In this document: positions 6,443 to 8,326 of the stretch, in pieces | Layout: every line of letters begins with the position of its first letter | Numbering within the stretch: position 1 is the stretch's first letter | Origin: Gemmatimonadota bacterium | GTDB lineage: Bacteria; Gemmatimonadota; Gemmatimonadetes; Longimicrobiales; RSA9 | Direction: 5' to 3' | DNA length: 8,326 nucleotides | Assembly: GCA_019689775.1 (NCBI GenBank) | Contig: JADGGV010000151.1 | Span: forward strand, 1-8,326 | Made by a program: the position numbers and the translations under genes | The notes under the pieces: model-generated | Databases searched by the model: none | Seen by the model: the letters and a program-made list of their open reading frames with translations, nothing else | Told to the model about the DNA's origin: nothing

Positions 6443-7645
6443 ATGACCAACACCAGCAAGGGCACCATCGCCATCCTCACCGGCGGCGGGGATGTGCCGG
6501 GGCTGAACCCGGCGATCCGCGCCATCACGATCCGCGCGCTGCGCGAGGGGTATCGCGTCCTCGGGATCCGCCGCGGCTGGGCGGGCCTCGTCGACCTGAT
6601 CCCCGACCCCAACGCGGACAACTCGGAGAACGTGCAGGAGCTGTCCGAGGCCGTCGTCAACCGCGCCGGGCGCACCGGCGGCACGTTCCTCCACACCTCG
6701 CGCACCCGGCCGAGCCATCTCCCGCGCGGGCGCGTCCCCACGCACCTCGCCGAGCACTACAACGACGAGATCAACGACATCACGCCGCACATCCTCAAGA
6801 ACCTCGAGTTCCTCGGCGTCGATGTGCTGATCCCGATCGGCGGCGACGACACGCTCAGCTACGCCGCCCGGCTGCACGACTGCGGCGTCCCCATCGTCGC
6901 TATGCCGAAGACGATGGACAACGACGTCCCCGGCACCGACTACTGCATCGGCTTTAGCACCTGCGTCACGCGCACGATCGAGCTGACGCACCGGCTGCGC
7001 ACCTCGGCCGGCTCGCACGAGCGCTTCCTCGTCATCGAGGTCTTCGGCCGCTACGCCGGCTTCACCGCGCTCCTCCCCACCATGGCCGGCGCCGCCGACC
7101 GCTGCGTCATCCCCGAATTCCCGGTCGACATCGAGCACCTCACCGAGCTGCTCACCTACGACCGCAACCGCCACCCCAGCCGCTACGCCGTCGTGCTCGT
7201 CTCCGAGGGCGCCACCATGGCGCACCACCCCGAGATGACCTTCGACAGCGACGAGACCGACATGTTCGGCCACCGCAAGCTCGGCGGCATCGGCGACAAG
7301 ATCGCCGCCGCGCTCAAGGAGCTGTCGCCGAAGTACAACAACGGCCGGCGCATCGACGTCGTCAACCAGCGGTTGGGATACCTCGTCCGCTCCGGCGACC
7401 CCGATGCCATGGACAGCATCGTCCCGATGGCGTTCGGCAACCTCGCGCTCGACCTCGTCCTCGCCCGCCAGTACGGCCGCCTCGTCAGCATCCACAAGGG
7501 ACACTACGACAGCGTGCCGATCCAGGCGGTGATGGGGCAGAAGAAGTTCGTGGACGTGCAGAAGTACTACAACACGGAGCGCCTGCGCCCCATCTACGAT
7601 AGCTTCAACGGCAAGCCGCTCTTCATCATGACGAGCGACGTGTAG
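6443..7645 (+). CDS. pfp: 6-phosphofructokinase, pyrophosphate-dependent type
   Basis: The product phosphorylates fructose 6-phosphate at C1 in glycolysis, most likely with PPi as donor (reversible, EC 2.7.1.90). The 400-residue protein begins with AILTGGGDVPGLN (10-22), the nucleotide/phosphate loop of the PFK superfamily. The donor site reads GGDD (133-136) and PKTMDND (155-161). Aspartate in the GGDD position and lysine in PKTxDND are the established markers of PPi-dependent enzymes; ATP enzymes have glycine in both places. Substrate-site elements follow: EVFGRYAGF (199-207), SEGA (254-257) and LGYLVRSGDP (311-320). ATG at 6443 starts the conserved N-terminus; the purine-rich AGAGGG at 6425-6430 is twelve bases upstream, so ribosome binding looks weak. 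The frame is open upstream to 5903, but that part is compositional noise. Donor specificity is inferred from motifs, and some such enzymes use both or prefer ATP. Confidence 0.92.
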   Translation: MTNTSKGTIAILTGGGDVPGLNPAIRAITIRALREGYRVLGIRRGWAGLVDLIPDPNADNSENVQELSEAVVNRAGRTGGTFLHTSRTRPSHLPRGRVPTHLAEHYNDEINDITPHILKNLEFLGVDVLIPIGGDDTLSYAARLHDCGVPIVAMPKTMDNDVPGTDYCIGFSTCVTRTIELTHRLRTSAGSHERFLVIEVFGRYAGFTALLPTMAGAADRCVIPEFPVDIEHLTELLTYDRNRHPSRYAVVLVSEGATMAHHPEMTFDSDETDMFGHRKLGGIGDKIAAALKELSPKYNNGRRIDVVNQRLGYLVRSGDPDAMDSIVPMAFGNLALDLVLARQYGRLVSIHKGHYDSVPIQAVMGQKKFVDVQKYYNTERLRPIYDSFNGKPLFIMTSDV

Positions 7646-7681
7646 GCCGATACGCCGACGCCGGCTCGCCGGTCGGAGGAA

Positions 7682-7700
7682 CGCCGGCCGGCCGCCGGCG
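7682..7700 (+). terminator. GC hairpin downstream of phosphofructokinase
   Basis: CGCCGGC (7682-7688) pairs perfectly with GCCGGCG (7694-7700) around a five-base loop, 36 bases after the stop. There is no T-tract. It is a plausible terminator by position only. Confidence 0.35.
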
Positions 7701-7712
7701 CCCGGGGCGTGG

Positions 7713-7746
7713 ACAGGATACACAGGATCGACAGGATCAACAGGAT
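7713..7746 (+). repeat. Tandem ACAGGAT array, 9-bp period, four copies
   Basis: ACAGGAT begins at 7713, 7722, 7731 and 7740, exactly nine bases apart, with two variable bases between copies (AC, CG, CA). It is followed by an AT-rich stretch (7746-7758) that stands out in this GC-rich DNA. I recall similar ACAGGAT strings between genes of several environmental phyla, but the function is unknown to me. Confidence 0.85.
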
Positions 7747-7758
7747 AAAATCTGATAA

Positions 7759-7778
7759 CGGCGTTCGGTGGAACGCCG
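7759..7778. other. Small hairpin between the repeat arrays
   Basis: CGGCGTTC (7759-7766) pairs perfectly with GAACGCCG (7771-7778) around the loop GGTG. It lies between the two oppositely oriented ACAGGAT arrays and may be part of the same element. Confidence 0.4.
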
Positions 7779-7864
7779 GGTTCGTCGGCGGCAGCCGGGA
7801 ATGATGTTACGTCGCACCCTCCGACGCCCGGCCGGGTCGGTCCGCCCGGCGGCCTCCGGCGCCC

Positions 7865-7880
7865 GGATCAGAGGTGATCC
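7865..7880. other. GGATCA-GAGG-TGATCC hairpin
   Basis: GGATCA (7865-7870) pairs with TGATCC (7875-7880) around GAGG. Its right arm runs into the inverted ACAGGAT copies. The 13-base core TCAGAGGTGATCC (7868-7880) recurs at 1897-1909, where it overlaps the stop codon of the small membrane protein gene. Confidence 0.4.
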
Positions 7881-7894
7881 TGTTCATCCTGTCC
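7876..7894 (-). repeat. Inverted partner of the ACAGGAT array, two copies
   Basis: On the minus strand this reads ACAGGAT twice at a nine-base period (7886-7892 and 7877-7883). Its reverse complement matches 7711-7729 at 17 of 19 positions. The two arrays thus form an inverted repeat with about 146 bases between. Confidence 0.75.
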
Positions 7895-8095
7895 AATGAC
7901 ACTCCGTTCCCTTCCTGGCCCGCCCACCGGCCGCGGATAGCGCCCGTGACTCCCACGCGCCGGCCCCGCGCACGCCCGCTATCCCACCCGATGTTACATC
8001 CCACGCCCCACGCCCCTGCCGCGGTGGCCCCGGTCCTGCGTTGGAGTCCGCACGCTGGACGGGCTGACAACGGACCACGAACCGGCGAGGCATAG

Positions 8096-8254
8096 ATGAG
8101 CTCTACCCCCAGCCCGGGGCGCTGCCCCTACTGCGGCAACGACATTGTCGTCCCCGCCGGCGACGACGGCCGCTTCCTCTGCGCCGGCGCGCTCGGCTGC
8201 AACGCCATCTGGGGCGGCGCCCCCGCCACCCCGCCGCAGGCGCAGGCCGCCTGA
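8096..8254 (+). CDS. Small zinc-ribbon-like protein (52 aa)
   Basis: I know no specific name for it. The 52-residue product has four cysteines arranged CPYC (C10 and C13), C29 and C35, the pattern of a small zinc ribbon with a treble of Gly and short strands between. W39 and a Gly-rich turn follow, then an Ala/Pro/Gln-rich tail. ATG at 8096 has GAGG five bases upstream (8087-8090), which supports translation. The gene ends with TGA at 8252-8254. It stands alone after a 450-base gap with no neighbour to hint at a role; nucleic-acid binding or a protein-protein role is possible. The spacing C-x5-C in the second pair is unusual compared with the common C-x2-C, so zinc binding is likely but unproven. 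Confidence 0.6.
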   Translation: MSSTPSPGRCPYCGNDIVVPAGDDGRFLCAGALGCNAIWGGAPATPPQAQAA

Positions 8255-8326
8255 CGCTCCGCCGGCCGCCGACGGACGCGCGAAGGCCCCCCCCGGGTTG
8301 CCGCGCGGCCCAGCGGGTTTCCAAGC
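8255..8326. other. Contig end, GC hairpin possible
   Basis: There is no gene in the last 72 bases. CGCGCG at 8277-8282 can pair with CGCGCG at 8302-8307, enclosing a run of eight C (8287-8294). It could terminate the zinc-ribbon transcript. The C-run is also a site where sequence errors are likely. Confidence 0.25.

Larger units (their letters stand above)
7646..8095. other. 450-base intergenic region with repeats and hairpins, no convincing gene
   Basis: No plausible coding region is visible. Short open frames on both strands (for example + from 7874 and - from 8070) are low-complexity or cross the repeats. The region holds a GC hairpin after the phosphofructokinase, a 9-bp-period ACAGGAT array, a partner array in inverted orientation and small stem-loops. 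The final 200 bases (7895-8095) are C-rich with no clear motif. It separates two + strand genes, so it may hold both a terminator and the promoter of the zinc-ribbon gene. Confidence 0.5.

Noticed and set aside
6169..6741. Upstream extension of the copper-protein frame to 6741
   Set aside because: It would overlap the divergent phosphofructokinase and has no domain content. The ATG at 6168 directly precedes the signal-anchor region.
6431..7723. 430-codon antisense frame over phosphofructokinase
   Set aside because: It is a high-GC shadow, rich in Asp/Val/Ala/Gly, and it crosses the repeats downstream.
7713..7746. CRISPR array
   Set aside because: Units are 7 bases with 2-base gaps. There are no 25-40-base repeats, spacers or cas genes.
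7874..8095. Small + strand frame before the zinc-ribbon gene
   Set aside because: The product is Pro/Arg/His low-complexity and begins inside the inverted repeat, with no ribosome site judged credible.

Overview
The window is a very GC-rich bacterial segment (by eye about 70% or more) and looks like a whole metagenomic or draft-genome contig. Its first 44 bases are not genomic. They match an Illumina Nextera P5 adapter, including an i5 index and the transposase mosaic end. GC content, PPi-type phosphofructokinase, Tat-exported enzymes and ACAGGAT intergenic repeats fit a soil or sediment bacterium such as Gemmatimonadota. That placement is a guess: there is no rRNA or other marker gene here.

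Layout. On the + strand (92-1750) is a CPA1-type Na+/H+ antiporter fused through a Pro/Ala-rich linker to a cytoplasmic rhodanese domain. Its reading frame is interrupted at 1613-1615 by a TGA, exactly where related rhodanese domains carry an active-site-loop cysteine (the second Cys of a Cys-x-Cys-Pro motif). The same frame then continues with an intact rhodanese C-terminus to 1750. A hairpin with the spacing and loop features of a bacterial SECIS element follows the TGA. The gene is therefore a candidate selenoprotein, with a nonsense mutation or sequencing error as the alternative. Strong hairpins, including one with 20-bp arms (1828-1867), separate it from a convergent minus-strand cluster.

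The minus-strand cluster is read from 6168 down to 1897. In order it encodes a membrane-anchored protein with the full spaced set of six copper ligands of the peptidylglycine/dopamine monooxygenase fold, a Tat-exported metallo-beta-lactamase-fold hydrolase, a K+/H+ antiporter of the NhaP2/CvrA type with RCK_C regulatory domain, and a 63-residue single-span membrane protein. Gaps of 46, 42 and 107 bases suggest an operon. Its products combine periplasmic redox/hydrolase functions with cation homeostasis.

Divergently transcribed from 6443 is a 400-residue phosphofructokinase whose active-site residues (GGDD and PKTxDND) are those of the pyrophosphate-dependent class. A 450-base gap follows with a 9-bp-period ACAGGAT array, an inverted partner array and several hairpins. 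The window ends with a 52-residue four-cysteine zinc-ribbon-like protein (8096-8254).

The strongest leads are the in-frame TGA with SECIS-like hairpin in the antiporter-rhodanese fusion, and the PHM-like copper-ligand pattern in the uncharacterised membrane-anchored protein.
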